Of a DNA stretch of 64,000 nucleotides, positions 11,329-22,644 are shown in pieces. Both the position numbers and the translations under genes were made by a program. The stretch covers positions 293,105,973 to 293,169,972 of the forward strand of contig JARDYH010000002.1 of the NCBI GenBank assembly GCA_029215795.1, given 5' to 3'. Position 1 is the first letter of the stretch; each line of letters begins with the position of its first letter. The notes beneath the pieces are model-generated. The model saw only the letters and a list, made by a program, of their open reading frames with translations. It had not been told where the DNA came from and made no database searches. The DNA comes from Anniella stebbinsi. Taxonomy: Eukaryota; Chordata; Lepidosauria; Squamata; Anniellidae.

Positions 11329-13599
11329 GACTTGCACATTTAAATTCCACCACGAAGTAAAATTTCAGCAGCTCTGGCTTCTCCAGCTGGATTTTCATTG
11401 GCTCCCCTCCCTCTCCAATGGTAGCAAGCAGGCAGGCTCTAGTCACACAGTGTCACAGAGGAAATGGGAGAGGGCAATGGACAAAAAGGCCCAGGCGCTG
11501 CTGAGCACACATGTGAATACAGTTTAAGTGTGAAGGGCACCACACTTTACCATGGGATTGAAAGGTAGAAGAAAAGATGGGTCTCTTAGGGCAATATCAA
11601 ACGGGGCGCTTGTGCAACAGAGATTTAGAGCTTCGGGGATCAAGCGGAAACACACAGAAACACTCTTTTCTGGAACAGGTCAGGTCAGACAAACTCGCAG
11701 GAGAGCTCCACTGATCTGTCCTGATCCAGGAACAAGTGTTTCCACTCACTTCAGGGCTTTCTCTAGAAAGCATTAAATCTCCATTGTGCAAATGAGCCCT
11801 ATTTGCACAAAGGAATTAGAGGGAGGGGCCACTTGCAGGGCCGCAGCACCGCATTGGATACAAGTTACAGCATGGCAACCCTAGTCCTGGGAGAAACAAT
11901 TTTTCCAAAGGCACGTGTGAAAATGCACTTTGAATATTTGTTTTCCTGCGCAATATCTTTTCCTCTGTTTTGATAGGTTGCAGGTTTTTCTAATGTTCAG
12001 ATGACTGCAAGTAGAGATCCTTTGCAGATGTGATGTCACATGTATGTATGTTATAAATCTGTATATATGGATGCATTAATGACTCCATATCTTCTGGTAA
12101 GTAGATCTAGAGAGTGAGTGGGATGAGTGACAGGAGGTATATTGTATCTGCATATGTGAGATGATTGGCTGAGGGGGGGGGCAAATGGTGTCTTTGGAAG
12201 AGCCCATGTACCAGGGGACATTAGGGATGGAGCTTCCATGCACGTCCCTACCCTCCTACATAGCTTTAGGCCTCACGTTTGCAGTCAAATGCCTTCATTA
12301 GGCTTCAGATAATGTGAAACATCTCACTGAAACCTACATAACTTAACTCCAGTTAGGATTTTGCGTTAGTGTGTTGCAACTTTTAAGACCAAATGAATAT
12401 AACATGCTTTCTGAACTTGTTTCTGAATGTTAGGAGTAGTAAATCCCTTGCATCTAACTAGCTCAGATGAGATTTGACCTTGTTTATTTTAGTCAAACTA
12501 CTACTTTTCACTTAATTATTCAAGTTTTCACCTTCATTTTGTCAGGATCCGACCCTACAGAAAATTCCCAACTCCCTTTGTTCACTCTTTGCCTGTGATG
12601 GGACTTGAAAGGTTGATTTGAAAGCAATGTTTTATTAATCTGTGTTTTCTCTGTTTGCATCATCAAATGTTGCAGTTCTTCTCCTTAGATGAATATTAAT
12701 GATATTCTGACATCTGAAAATGAGCTGAGTTCTCATGCTTTTACCTAAAAAATTTTTAAAGCATATATTGGTCTCTTTGACAGAATGAAAAGAAAATTGC
12801 AATGTGCTTTTCTTCTTCACTTGATTTATGTGTCATGAGTTTCATTATAGCATAGGCTCTGTTGTTGTAAACACTTTTTGTGTTAGACTATTTTTCTTTT
12901 AAAAAGTTTTCCCTGGAATGTTTCACCATATCTATGGTGTTCCACTGCTGTATTTTTCACAGAGGAAGCTTTAGGATCCAGTAAGGTTCCTTCTTGTCCC
13001 CCATATTTTTAACAGCTGTTTTGTACATTTATGACCAACTGTGGTTGTACTCATTGAACACAACCCTGAGATCTGCATGGACAAAGGGTGGCTTACACTG
13101 TTTAAAAGAAAGAAAGAATTAAGTCACCCTGAGCTAATTGGAGCAAGAGCGGGATTAAAATGTCATAAATACGAAGTTGCATTGATAATGTAGGATGTGA
13201 TAGCTTCATTTCTCTGTAATTGAATACGGAACTCCAACAACAGAATACGGAACTCCAACATACATAAGACCTCCCCCCAAAAAGACAGCTGTACTAATGT
13301 TTTGTGGTTCCCTACACATTTTAGAATATCCTTTTATCAAAGCAAATTCTTGATTTCATCCCAATTTCCAAATGATGCTAAGAATCTCTTGCTTCTAACT
13401 CACTCAGGAAGATGCCAACAACCATCCCTTCCAACAAGAATCATGATGAAAACAAAAGTAAATATACAAAACACGTCTTGTCTTTGCACTTAAATCTACA
13501 GAGTCATTTCCAAACAAAGCTCCAAGTCTGTTTCCTTCCTTTGTTAAATTAAATTTCTTCCCCAACCCCAAACCTTTGCTTACATCTTGGAAATTCTAT
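11329..13599. other. Unassigned AT-rich DNA
   Basis: No gene is recognised. An 18-base direct duplication containing ATACGGAACTCCAACA occurs at about 13222-13262. The part from 12340 to 12900 is AT-rich and free of repeat signatures. Confidence 0.4.
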
Positions 13600-14060
13600 T
13601 TTCAGAGTAGATTGATTGCATTGCTGATGAAAATTGTATGCTGCTGTAAAGTTTATTATCAATAAAATATTCTTTATATTCAAGGGCCATATCCATCTTA
13701 GTAATTATTTGTGATTAAAAATCAGGCAGAGATTGCAGCAGCAGAAGGAAATTAAAACTATACAAAATATGCTTGAATCAGGAATTACTTCTGACATTGT
13801 GCAGTTAAGTGCATTGTTACAGCGATCGATATTTATTAGGGTTTAATTGTTCTTAATAATCAGAAGTAAATGTCCCTTTTTTCATTGTCCCTCCATTTAG
13901 TTTGAACACCATCTTGTCAGTCAATTTCTAATCACCCATTCAGAGCTCCTGAGTCATAAACAGGTGACACTTTTCATTCCAATCCAGCAATTCCTAAATC
14001 TCCTTTCAGACATTATTCTAGGGGTTATTCATAGGGGGAGCAACACCTTTTCCCAACTCA
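13600..14060. other. Repeat-free AT-rich block, candidate conserved non-coding element
   Basis: This stretch has no repeat signature, no CpG-rich patches and no ORF. It carries many homeodomain-style cores (TAATTA-like, TTTAATTG, TAATTATT) and E-box-like CAGGTG. That texture resembles vertebrate conserved non-coding DNA, but conservation cannot be judged from one sequence. Confidence 0.25.
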
Positions 14061-14566
14061 CACATGTTCATTAGAATACCGTAGTGTGCCTTCCCTGTGC
14101 ATATGTTGAGGGAACGTGCATAGATTCAGGAAAAAGCTGCCACACATGTTCACTTAACCCTAAAATAAGTTCTGAAAAAAGCTCTAATTTTGTTGTATAA
14201 TAGTCAAGACTGAACAACTGACACACCAAAAGGCCTGATGTACATGCAGAGCCCCTTCCCACAAGGACTTCTGTAAACCAAACCTTAATTCAGAAGAAAC
14301 TGACAAAATGTTAAAGTGATGCTCCAGGCTGAAGCCTGATCAGAATTTATTTAGTACTATTGAAGAGCGAGACAGATGATCATGTTTCCAGTTATGTTTA
14401 GGCCTGTGTAGTTTCTTTCTTCTTTTTTTTGTAATATTCAAGCCCTATTTAATGTTCTTTTCTTTTTTTTAAAGCCAGTAACCCAGGATGTGAATGATAC
14501 AAAAAATTAGAAACAAAATCAAGTGACAGAATAAAGAGGGGATCAGGAAAGGCAGTCTTCCCTAAC

Positions 14567-15125
14567 CTTGTGCCCTCCTGATGTTCGGGACTCCAACTCC
14601 CATCAGCCCCAGTCAGGGATGAGGGGAGCAGGGATGTCCAGATTTTGTGAAATCCATCCCCTGTGTGTTTCATGGATTCTGTGATGTCATTCATTCTGGC
14701 ATTCATTCACAGACGGATTTGGGTTTTGTTTTTTGTTATAGAGGAAAACACGTAAATAATTCCATAAGAAAGTTCACAGCATTTTACATAATTTATATTA
14801 GTATGTAACATTTAGTATAATGTCCCCCATTCCATTCAACTTTTCCCTGTGTATATTTTTCAGCATGGCATATGTCTCAGGAGAAACATGTGCATTTTCT
14901 TGCGAATAAATTTCTGTAAATTTTGAGAAAGTAAAAAAAAAAAAAAAACACCATCCAAAAGTCCACAGAAGCCACATGGCCTGGGAAGGCTGCTCTACAG
15001 TGGATCCTGCCAGTCAGATTCTTAAAAATTCCAACTCATTTTAGTCCATCTTGAATTTCTCTAGCATCCCTATAGATGGGACTTGTAGTCCAAAACATTT
15101 GGAGGGTACCAGGTTGGAGAAGGCC
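14567..15125. repeat. Fragments of the hAT 'AACATCTGGA' MITE
   Basis: The part 14567-14635 carries CCTAACCTTGTGCCCTCCTG and ACTCCAACTCCCATCAGCCC. The part 15078-15125 carries GACTTGTAGTCCAAAACATT followed by GGAGGGTACCAGGTTGGAGA. They are the left and right ends of the MITE type seen at 8462, with other DNA between (including an A-run at 14933-14948). Whether they belong to one insertion is unclear. Confidence 0.5.
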
Positions 15126-15255
15126 CAAGCAAAAGATGATGATGATTTTTTTAGCTGCTGCAAATGCATTTCTCAAGGCACAGAAGTCTTGTCCTACTTT
15201 GCATCTGGTCATCTTGATCAAGTATCAAACAGCAAGTAAGTGCAATCATTTGTGT

Positions 15256-15335
15256 CTATTCAGCAGTGAACCCCATTCAGTTCAGTGGGACTTACTCCCA
15301 GATGAGCGTGTATCGGATCATAACCTAAAAATCAA
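15256..15335 (+). repeat. Fragment of a common reptile repeat
   Basis: It contains CAGTTCAGTGGGACTTACTC next to CCAGATGAG, related to the segments near 2680-2750 and 41815-41872. The class is not established here. Confidence 0.4.
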
Positions 15336-15389
15336 GAAATTTCAAAAGTAGTTCAGAAATAAACATGCAGCACTGAAACCAAAATAACG

Positions 15390-16050
15390 TCCTGCACTTC
15401 TGTCCTCGTTGTTGGTAACATCTATTCACGATTTCCATGCATTCATAGCACTGGTGCTAATTAAGTCTGCTGGATGCTTAAATGTGTTCCATCTGTCCTG
15501 ATTTTCCACTATGGTAGGCACAAGCATCTTATGTTATAAAACGGTCTGCCATGCTCCACAGAAGTTACTATCAGTGGTAAAACTGCCATGGTGATTGCTC
15601 ATATAGCTGTTACCTAACAGTAGCTATTAATACCATGGATATTCTGACTATGCTTTAATTAGCACCAGGTAATGGTGCATAATCAGGCCTTGGAGCGATC
15701 TTATTTATGTGGCCGTGTAAGCCCATATTGTAAGGATTATTGCATATTTCTGCTGCCAAGGTACCATTAAAACAAATTAATTTTGTTGAAGTGACAACTT
15801 TCTGCCCTCTCAACAAAGCTTTTGCCTTCTCACAGTAGCACGTATTAAACTTGAGACCTTTTACATTTTAATCCTGTCTTCCAAGGAATATTTCATTTAA
15901 CCGAGACTTCAGTAACAGTGATGGGCATGGGTATGGAACTAATTAGTCAGGTGACAAGAGCAACAGCTTAAAATATTGTTCTAATTAAAGGAGGAACAAT
16001 AAAAATAGACTGTATTATACCAAGGAAGCCATTTTGTTAACTCAAATCAC
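15390..16050. other. Repeat-free AT-rich block, candidate conserved non-coding element
   Basis: About 660 bp without repeat signatures or coding potential, with several TTAATT/TAATTA cores and balanced, non-simple sequence. It looks unlike the MITE-strewn flanks. Regulatory function is inference only. Confidence 0.3.
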
Positions 16051-16053
16051 TTA

Positions 16054-16339
16054 GGGCTCAGTCCTATGCATGTTTAGACAGACAGTCCTACAACTCCTAT
16101 AATTAGGATGTTTTATGATGTTTTATTGCTATTTTAGTAATGTTTGCCATGTTTTTAATCAGTTTTATGTATTTTATCATATTTTATATTTACTGTTGTT
16201 CCCTGCCTCGATCCAAACGGAGAGGTGGGTAAGAACTATTATTATTATTATTATTATTATTCCTCAGTCAGCATGGCTAGCTGGGAAATGCTGAGAGTTG
16301 TAGGGCTTTTTCTGTCTAAACATGCATAGGATTGCAGCC
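16054..16339 (+). mobile_element. Harbinger-type MITE, 'CCTATGCATG' family, copy 1, with nested LINE tail
   Basis: Ends GGGCTCAGTCCTATGCATG and CATGCATAGGATTGCAGCC are flanked by TTA on both sides (16051-16053 and 16340-16342), the canonical PIF/Harbinger TWA duplication. A LINE tail with CCCTGCCTCGATCC and (ATT)n (16108-16262) splits it. Related copies lie at 23479-23600 (right end lost) and 50827-50959. Confidence 0.8.
16108..16262 (+). mobile_element. LINE 3' tail nested in a MITE
   Basis: The sequence TGTTCCCTGCCTCGATCC followed by GGAGAGGTGGGTAAGAA and an (ATT)n tract is the same LINE 3' end as at 8564-8829, here even more 5'-truncated. It lies between the two arms of the 16054-16339 MITE. 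Confidence 0.7.
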
Positions 16340-16402
16340 TTAAAGACAAATGAAACCACCAAAATGCATTCATTTAAATGCCAGATAGTCTGGGCTTACG
16401 TT

Positions 16403-16917
16403 GGCTGTGTTCAGACAACACAATAGTCAATGGTGGGTTAACTCCACGGTTGATTGTCAAGGGGATATTTCCCACACAACATGATTATAATCAACTGTGG
16501 TGTGGATTAAGGCCAGTGTCGAGTTGACTATTAGTCAATGGTGTGGTTGATTGACACATCCCCTGCCCTTCTCCCCCCCCCCCCCCAGTTCTCCCTCTGG
16601 TAGCGAGTTGCAAGCTCTGCTGGTTGGACTACAGTGGCAGCTTTGGTCACTCTTGCCAGGGGATTCTGTAGTCGCTGAAAATAACCAATTGTGTGTGACA
16701 AAATAGTCAATTTGCCCAACACATGATATGATAACCAACGGTTCTTCAAATAATCAACTCTGTGCAGCTTTGGTTATTTGCATTGGTGATTTCGGCCAAA
16801 TAACCAACCATGCTGTGAAAAAGTCCTGACAGATGACATAATAACCAACGGTTGACTATATAACCCATCATTGGCTATTTAATCCACCATTGGTTATCGT
16901 GTTGTCCGAACTCAGTT
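16403..16917 (+). mobile_element. Harbinger MITE related to the 53-59 kb element
   Basis: The 515-bp element has ends GGCTGTGTTCAGACAACAC and GTGTTGTCCGAACTCAGTT. GTT flanks both sides (16400-16402 and 16918-16920). Internal repeats of AACCAACGGTTG-like words recur near both ends, as in the large Harbinger. A central segment (near 16620-16665, GCAGCTTTGGTCACTCTTGCC) corresponds to the 5' region of the Harbinger copies at 34840 and 53430. It encodes nothing and looks like an internal-deletion derivative. A C-run lies at 16573-16586. Confidence 0.8.
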
Positions 16918-16924
16918 GTTATGA

Positions 16925-17108
16925 CTGGGTTTGCACAACACAGTAACCCACCTTGGGCAGTCAGCCATGGTGGGTTATTGTGTCATCTGAACCTGGAACA
17001 TTTTCCATAGGGTGGTTTGCTTGTAGCAAACAAGCCACTCAGAGAACCTATGGCTTGTGTAGCAGTGTTCTTGTCCATGCTGGGTTGCCATATCATCTGA
17101 ACCCATGA
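16925..17108 (+). repeat. Probable decayed Harbinger-like ends
   Basis: GGGTTTGCACAACACAGTAA is followed at once by an inverted version ending TTATTGTGTCATCTGAACC. A second such end, GCCATATCATCTGAACCC, lies at about 17089-17106. The layout suggests one or two degenerate MITEs of the same superfamily next to the 16403 copy. No target duplication is clear. Confidence 0.4.
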
Positions 17109-17399
17109 GACTGATTTTATTGTGGGTGCCATGATCAGCTACAGAGCCGCTTGGCAAGAGTGGCAAAAATGCCCGTGCTGCTCGCTTTTTGCCATCTCAC
17201 CAGTAACTACCCTTTCACCAATAGTGAAACGGCATTTTGGAAGGACTGTCACTCATTCCCTGGCAATAATAATAATAATTTGGTGCCTCAAAAATGCCCA
17301 GTTGGGCTCATAATTTTAAGGACTAAAAATGGGGCAAAAAAGCCAAAGGCGTAAGTGTACCAAAAGCAGACCAAGGGAGGGGGACGGACAGACAATATC

Positions 17400-18195
17400 T
17401 TCCCCTTGACTATTTGATCCTCTCGGTTTTAAATGTTGAGCTGACTCTTTCAGTGTCCTCCACCTTTTCAACACTTCCCCAACTCTCCAGCTACCCTGGA
17501 AAGGGAAGATATTAACCTCTTCCTTCTTTTGGCAGCTCCTTTTTGAAGCAGAGCAGCTATTGCGGTTCCCTGACAGTTAAAAAAAACCCTCACCTTGAGA
17601 AGGCTGCTGCATGAGGTGGGAGTGAATGGGTTGTTGTTGTTGCTGTATTTGCTCTATCCCATCCTGCCACCCTCTAAGGGTTTGTTTTTTTAAAAAAACT
17701 TGTCAGGAATATTTGCTCAAATTTTAGGGCTGGGAAGTAAATGGAAGGGAAATGTACAAAAATATCTGGGAAGTTAATGGAGCAGTCAAAGCAGCTGCAC
17801 AAATTTCCCCTCCATTTACTTCCCAACTCTTACATTCGCATACATTTTTTTCCCATTGACTTCCGAGTCCAAAAAAACCACATGCAAATATTCCCAATAG
17901 ATTTTTTAAGCCCTTAGAGGGTGGCAGAACAGGAGGGAGCAAATGGGATGTCAGCATCAGCAGTACGTACATCCCCCCCCCCCCATGGGACCTTATTCAC
18001 TTCTTCCCATGCAGCTGCTTTCTCATTTTTTAAAAAAATTCAGGGAATGGCAGTAGCTGCTGCATTAAGTGCAACAAAAAGGAGACATCAAAAGGGGGGG
18101 TAGTTAATATTTCCCTTTTCTGGAGGAGCTGGAGACTCATGGAAGTGTTTTTAAAAGTGTCAGTTCAACACTTAAAACTGAGAGGATCACCTTTG
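17400..18195. repeat. Large imperfect inverted repeat
   Basis: Two arms of nearly 400 bp (about 17400-17795 and 17800-18195) are reverse complements with many substitutions and small indels. Examples are CTGCCACCCTCTAAGGG at 17667 versus CCCTTAGAGGGTGGCAG at 17911, and GGGAAGTAAATGGA at 17732 versus TCCATTTACTTCCC at 17812. The outer parts also pair, for instance TTTTAAATGTTGAGCTGAC with GTCAGTTCAACACTTAAAAC. The DNA between the arms is only a few bases, so it is an old palindrome, probably a foldback DNA transposon of unknown type. Confidence 0.65.
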
Positions 18196-19242
18196 GCTCC
18201 TCTCCTGCCATTTTTCATGCTTCTGACTTGCACTACCTGGTCCCTCTTTTTTCTTACTATTATTTCTCCCCTGGTCCTTCACAACTGTGCACAACTTAGC
18301 CCATAGGCAATTTTGTCATGCCATTTTCCTTGTTTGTTACCTACTCTCCTTCCTGCACCCTTTGATAGCTGACACAGACAACGAAATTCACCAGGCAAGA
18401 CTACTCATATTGGACAGCCATCAGTGCACATTTGCAAAATACGTCATCATCACAGAAAATCACACCTTTTTGAGGCACTAGGGGTTTTGTTTCATTTTTA
18501 AAGCCTGGGAATGAAAAAAGGCAGTTATAAGCGCAGGGAGGGGGCTTGGATGAGGAAATAAGATGAGTTTTGCTACAAAGTCCCTGGGATATTTGCCAGA
18601 GCCGGCTGGAGGATTGCGGGGGAAGGAGAGGGAGTACAAGCCACAGCCACAGATGTTCTGCAAACAACCAACACAGAATGGCTTATTTGCAGGGTGGTTT
18701 GGCATGAGATGCCATCCTGCCCTTTGCCTTCTACTGCCACAGCAGCAGTGTCCGTTATGCCAGCTAAGCAGCATCTTAACCTCATAAGTGGTTTGAGATA
18801 TCCTGAAAGCTCAGACCTCTGTTTCTGGTGGTGAACAGCCATAGGAGGTATTTATTATGGGACGGTCACTGCCCTGTTCTCCATCCATCCTGCATCACAA
18901 CTCCAGTTGAAACCATCCTTTTCCTAGTTGCTGTAGTGCTGACATTTTGGGGGTGTGTGTGTGTGTTTTAATGGAAAAATTAAAAAGACAGCCAACCCTA
19001 CGAAGAAATATTCTGCAATTTCAGAAAAGTGGATTTTTTAAAATGCATGATTTTTTTAAAATGCTTTTGCTATCTGAGTGCAGTGTTGTTCTACTTTGTG
19101 TAAATCAATCCATATATATATGAGAAGTAGAAGTTGCAAAAGACAGGTTCCTTCTGTAACAATGATACAGCACAAACCAAAATATAGAAATAGGATCTCT
19201 CACTACTGGGGCTGGATTGTGCTTAGCATCAGTAGATGAGAC
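18196..19242. other. Unassigned DNA
   Basis: No gene is recognised. Overlapping open frames on both strands at 18401-18842 have no domain and are treated as chance. Confidence 0.4.
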
Positions 19243-19245
19243 TAA

Positions 19246-19590
19246 GGTATCTCTAGAAGGATTCGGTTTGACGCCTGGTTGCCCGATTATGCGCATCTTC
19301 TCACAATCACGTTTACACCTAAATCCTGTAAACGACATGCAGTGAAGCGCATAACTGGCAGTATGAAACGCACTTTAAAGTGGCTAAAATGCGGAGAATC
19401 GCTTGTTTACATGGTCAAAATGCGCTTTAACGGCCGCGGAGAATTAAAACTCGCTATTTAACGCGCATTCAATAATGCGCATAATCGGAGAGAAAACGCG
19501 CCTCAACCCCCAATTTGCACTCCTCTCTTGTAGAGGTCAAATTTTTAATGTGCCTTGAAAGAGCTTTAAATGCCTCTTATAGAGGCACCC
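19246..19590 (+). mobile_element. Harbinger-type MITE, 'CTCTACAAG' family, copy 3
   Basis: Same family as 1101-1455. The left end is GGTATCTCTAGAAGGATTCG and the right end is CTCTTATAGAGGCACCC. TAA flanks both sides (19243-19245 and 19591-19593). This matches the TWA target duplication of PIF/Harbinger elements and fixes the superfamily for all three copies. It is more diverged and shorter in the middle than copies 1 and 2, and the 70-codon frame is not preserved. Confidence 0.8.
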
Positions 19591-19593
19591 TAA

Positions 19594-20270
19594 TAGAAGC
19601 AGCATACATCTTTTCTCCATGTTATCTTTCCATTTTCTTCCTTCCAAAGTTGTCTGGGATGAGGAGAAGCAGAAGCAGGTAATGCCTGGCAGGGGTAGAT
19701 AAAGATGAGAGCGTTCAGCTAGAGTTCAAGGGTGTCCTTTCAATACGAAGTGACAATCCTTTTTCCTTTTCTGTTTGTTTTTCAATTTATTTTTAAACCG
19801 GCAGGCCAGGCGTGTGGATCCTATAGGCATTCTGGGGAAATGAAAATGGTGAGCTGTGGGCAGTTGGAGCCTCAGACCGTGCTTTGGTTTGTAGTGTGCT
19901 CACTTGGCCAGTTAAAAACGTGTTTTTTAAAAAAGCGTCAGAAGGTGCAGGTGCATTGTGGGTACCCCGCAAGGTCTCTGCAGATATCACACTGCCTGCA
20001 GGCTCCACACTGGGAAAGGTAATTCTAGGTGCAGATTAATTTCATGTGAGGAGATGGATGCAGCCCATTGGGCTTCCTTGTTGCCCTGCTTGAAGCACTG
20101 AAGAACAAAATACAGAACGGTCTTTAGTAGCTACACACTGTAAGTCAGGGGTGGGAAACACGTGGCCTGTGAGACGTATATGGCGTCTGTGGCCATTTTT
20201 GGCTTTTCTTGTCCAGCTGTTGAATTGATAGCAGCACATGAAATCATGGTTATTTTGCCTTCACTCTTGG
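19594..20270. other. Unassigned DNA with a possible hAT start
   Basis: CAGGGGTGGGAAACACGTGG at about 20148 resembles the left end of a hAT/Charlie-type MITE, but no right end was found. The remainder is unassigned. Confidence 0.35.
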
Positions 20271-20273
20271 TAA

Positions 20274-20412
20274 GGCCCTTTCCACACCAGGCTTTTTGCC
20301 TGGGATGGCACCCGGCTGGTCCCTGTGCGCCGATGGTGTGTATTAGGTACTGCCGGGATCGCCCTCCCTCCCTCCCTCCCTCCCTCTACATCCCCATGGT
20401 GTAGAAAGGGCC
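20274..20412 (+). mobile_element. Harbinger-type MITE, 'TTCTACACCA' family, copy 2
   Basis: The 139-bp element has ends GGCCCTTTCCACACCA and TGGTGTAGAAAGGGCC, with TAA on both sides (20271-20273 and 20413-20415). It contains an expanded (CCCT)n tract at about 20361-20386, which is short in the copy at 1524-1646. Confidence 0.8.
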
Positions 20413-20584
20413 TAAGTTTCTGAGGAACCGCAGGGCTCCTCAGCACAGAGTTTGAAAACTGCTAGTTTAGGGCATCTTCCCTGGAATATCTTTACTTATA
20501 GAAGTCCAGCACATAACCTACATTAAGCAGCTCAGACCATTCATGATGCAACATGATATTTGAATTTAGCAATGTCATTTTTGT

Positions 20585-20646
20585 ATGTTTTTAGCTATGC
20601 AGCCTCAAAAAAGGTAATGTTTTTAGCTATGCAGCCTCAAAAAAGC
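20585..20646 (+). repeat. 32-bp tandem duplication
   Basis: Two copies of a 32-base unit beginning ATGTTTTTAGCTATGCAGCC start at 20585 and 20617 and appear nearly identical, so the duplication looks recent. Confidence 0.8.
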
Positions 20647-20649
20647 CAA

Positions 20650-21440
20650 ACCCTGCCTATTTAATTTTACTCAGGTCCTTACTTGAAGCTACATCTATAT
20701 TTTACACTTTGGAATGAGAAGTCAAAATAAATTCATGTTGTTCCAAATGTAATAATAAAAGGAGCACAAAGCTCAGCTAGGTAAAATATCTTTGTTTCCA
20801 TTACTAGAAAAAATAAATAAATCACAAATTGATTTGTTTGGCTTTAAGTCTCATCAGAGTTTATGGATTTATATGACCGGTCTTTACTAAATTCATACTG
20901 CAGAATTTTGGCAAAATATGAAATAAAATCCTTTGTTTATACATAGGAGATTAGTATTTAAGGGGGGGAATACCCTTTAAATATCCCTTTCCAAATTCTG
21001 CAATATGCCTTATTGGCCTTAATTACTTGCTGAATTTTCAATGATTAAATTGTCACCAAAAGTTCCTCCTGCTGCTTAAAATCTGGAAGAAACTGCATCG
21101 TTGAAGGTCCCTGGGACACAGAGATAACATTGTTACCTGACTGAATTTTAATTGGGAATGTTGGTGTTTGTTTGACTAAAACGGGGTTTCAGGGGGACAA
21201 ACAGATATTTGTGTTGTTGCCTTTCCACCTTCACAAAAGGCATGAGATAAACAAGTGTGGGGAGAAAAACCATTTAGGTTGCAGTGTTATATTCTCCTAA
21301 TTGGAAGTAGAATGGAATGAATATAGCCTCCCAAAATTCTTCTCCCCATAGATTTTGGAAGGGTTTTTCCCCCTACCTTTCAAAGTGTAGGCAGCAGCAA
21401 CGGTGTTGGCAACTGGCTGCCGTTTTGCACCTTCCAAAAT
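20650..21440. other. Unassigned AT-rich DNA; first half a candidate conserved non-coding block
   Basis: No repeat or exon is recognised. The stretch 20690-21060 has the same AT-rich, non-simple texture as 15390-16050. Any regulatory role is speculative. Confidence 0.25.
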
Positions 21441-21446
21441 GCTCTG

Positions 21447-21585
21447 GACCTAAGAGCAGGAGGACAGGGCTCCTGTATCTTTAACAGTTGTATCAAAAAA
21501 GGGAATTTCAGCAGGTGTTATTTGTATGCATGCAGCACCTGGTGAAATGCTCTCTTCATCACAACAGTTAAATGATACAGAGGGT
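21447..21585 (+). repeat. Fragment of the hAT 'TAGGGTGACC' palindromic MITE family
   Basis: It contains AGGACAGGGCTCCTGTATCT, AGGGAATTTCAGCAGGTG and CTCTTCATCACAACAGTTAA, blocks shared with the complete copy at 62837-63156. The terminal TAGGGTGACC is missing. Confidence 0.6.
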
Positions 21586-21740
21586 TGTGAAGAACCAAGT
21601 ACATCACCATGAACTCTACAGAGGAAAGGTAGGTAGACAGGTAGAGAGGACTGGAGAAGGTGGTATAACTAATGAGGGGAAAGCAGTTCTGCAACACCTG
21701 GTCAACACACCAGATGAAATTTATAGCAGGTTCTAGGTAC

Positions 21741-21870
21741 TAGGTAGGCAACTGAATGGCCTCCAGATGCTTTGGACTACAACTCCCACAATCCCTCGCT
21801 TTTTCCTAATGGCTGGGGATGATGGGAGCTCTAGTCCAAAACATCTGGAGGCCCCCAGGTTTCCCAGTTC
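21741..21870 (+). mobile_element. hAT MITE, 'AACATCTGGA' type
   Basis: GGTAGGCAACTGAATGGCC and CTTTGGACTACAACTCCCA lie on the left; AACATCTGGAGGCCCCCAGG lies on the right. This is the same type as 8462-8864, without the nested LINE. The ends are worn and no target duplication is evident. Confidence 0.65.
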
Positions 21871-22485
21871 TCTGCTCTTGCTCTTTCCTGAAGGTTGAGG
21901 CTGAGTGCTTTCCCCAGCCCTAGACCATGTCCTCTATTGTCCCTGCAGCTCTGCTGTTCCTGGATTCCTGCCTGCCTCATAGATTAAATCCAGATATGGC
22001 TATTCACAGATCAGCCAGCTGGGACACAATTAGTCCAGGAGAACACTGTAGTTACTGCAACCTGAACAGCATGATGTTTATTTTATAAGAGCTGAGCAAC
22101 ATTTTACAAATGAGTATGATCTGCCCTAAGGGTGTTGCATATGCTAGAAGCGAAAGTCAGTTGTATACTCATAAATTATCAGTGCCTTATTTTGCCATTT
22201 TGTTTTAAAGGCTTTTAAAATGCAACCATTCTTCTGGTTGCTGCTGCACTGACAAGTCATAGGCATGAATGCTCCATTGCTCCAATCATGTGCTTTAAAA
22301 GGACTCTTATACACAGACAGAGTTATTGAATTTCTGCACTTCCATTCTGTCTCCATTGCAAGAAGGCCTGTTAAATTCAGCCAATGACTGCACTGGCTAT
22401 TTATATAGCTGCTATGATTTGCTCATTTGACACTAATAATTTAAGAATTAAATCCTACCATCATACTAGTTACCACCCTACTGGT
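21871..22485. other. Unassigned DNA
   Basis: No gene or repeat is recognised. Confidence 0.4.
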
Positions 22486-22591
22486 TACCATGCTTAAGGT
22501 GCGGCTCATCATATCTGTACTTTCAAAGCACTTTGCAGTGCAGAGTTCCATCTTGGCCTTGGAAGTAGGTGTCATCAGTATGCAGATGACA

Positions 22592-22644
<53 letters not shown>

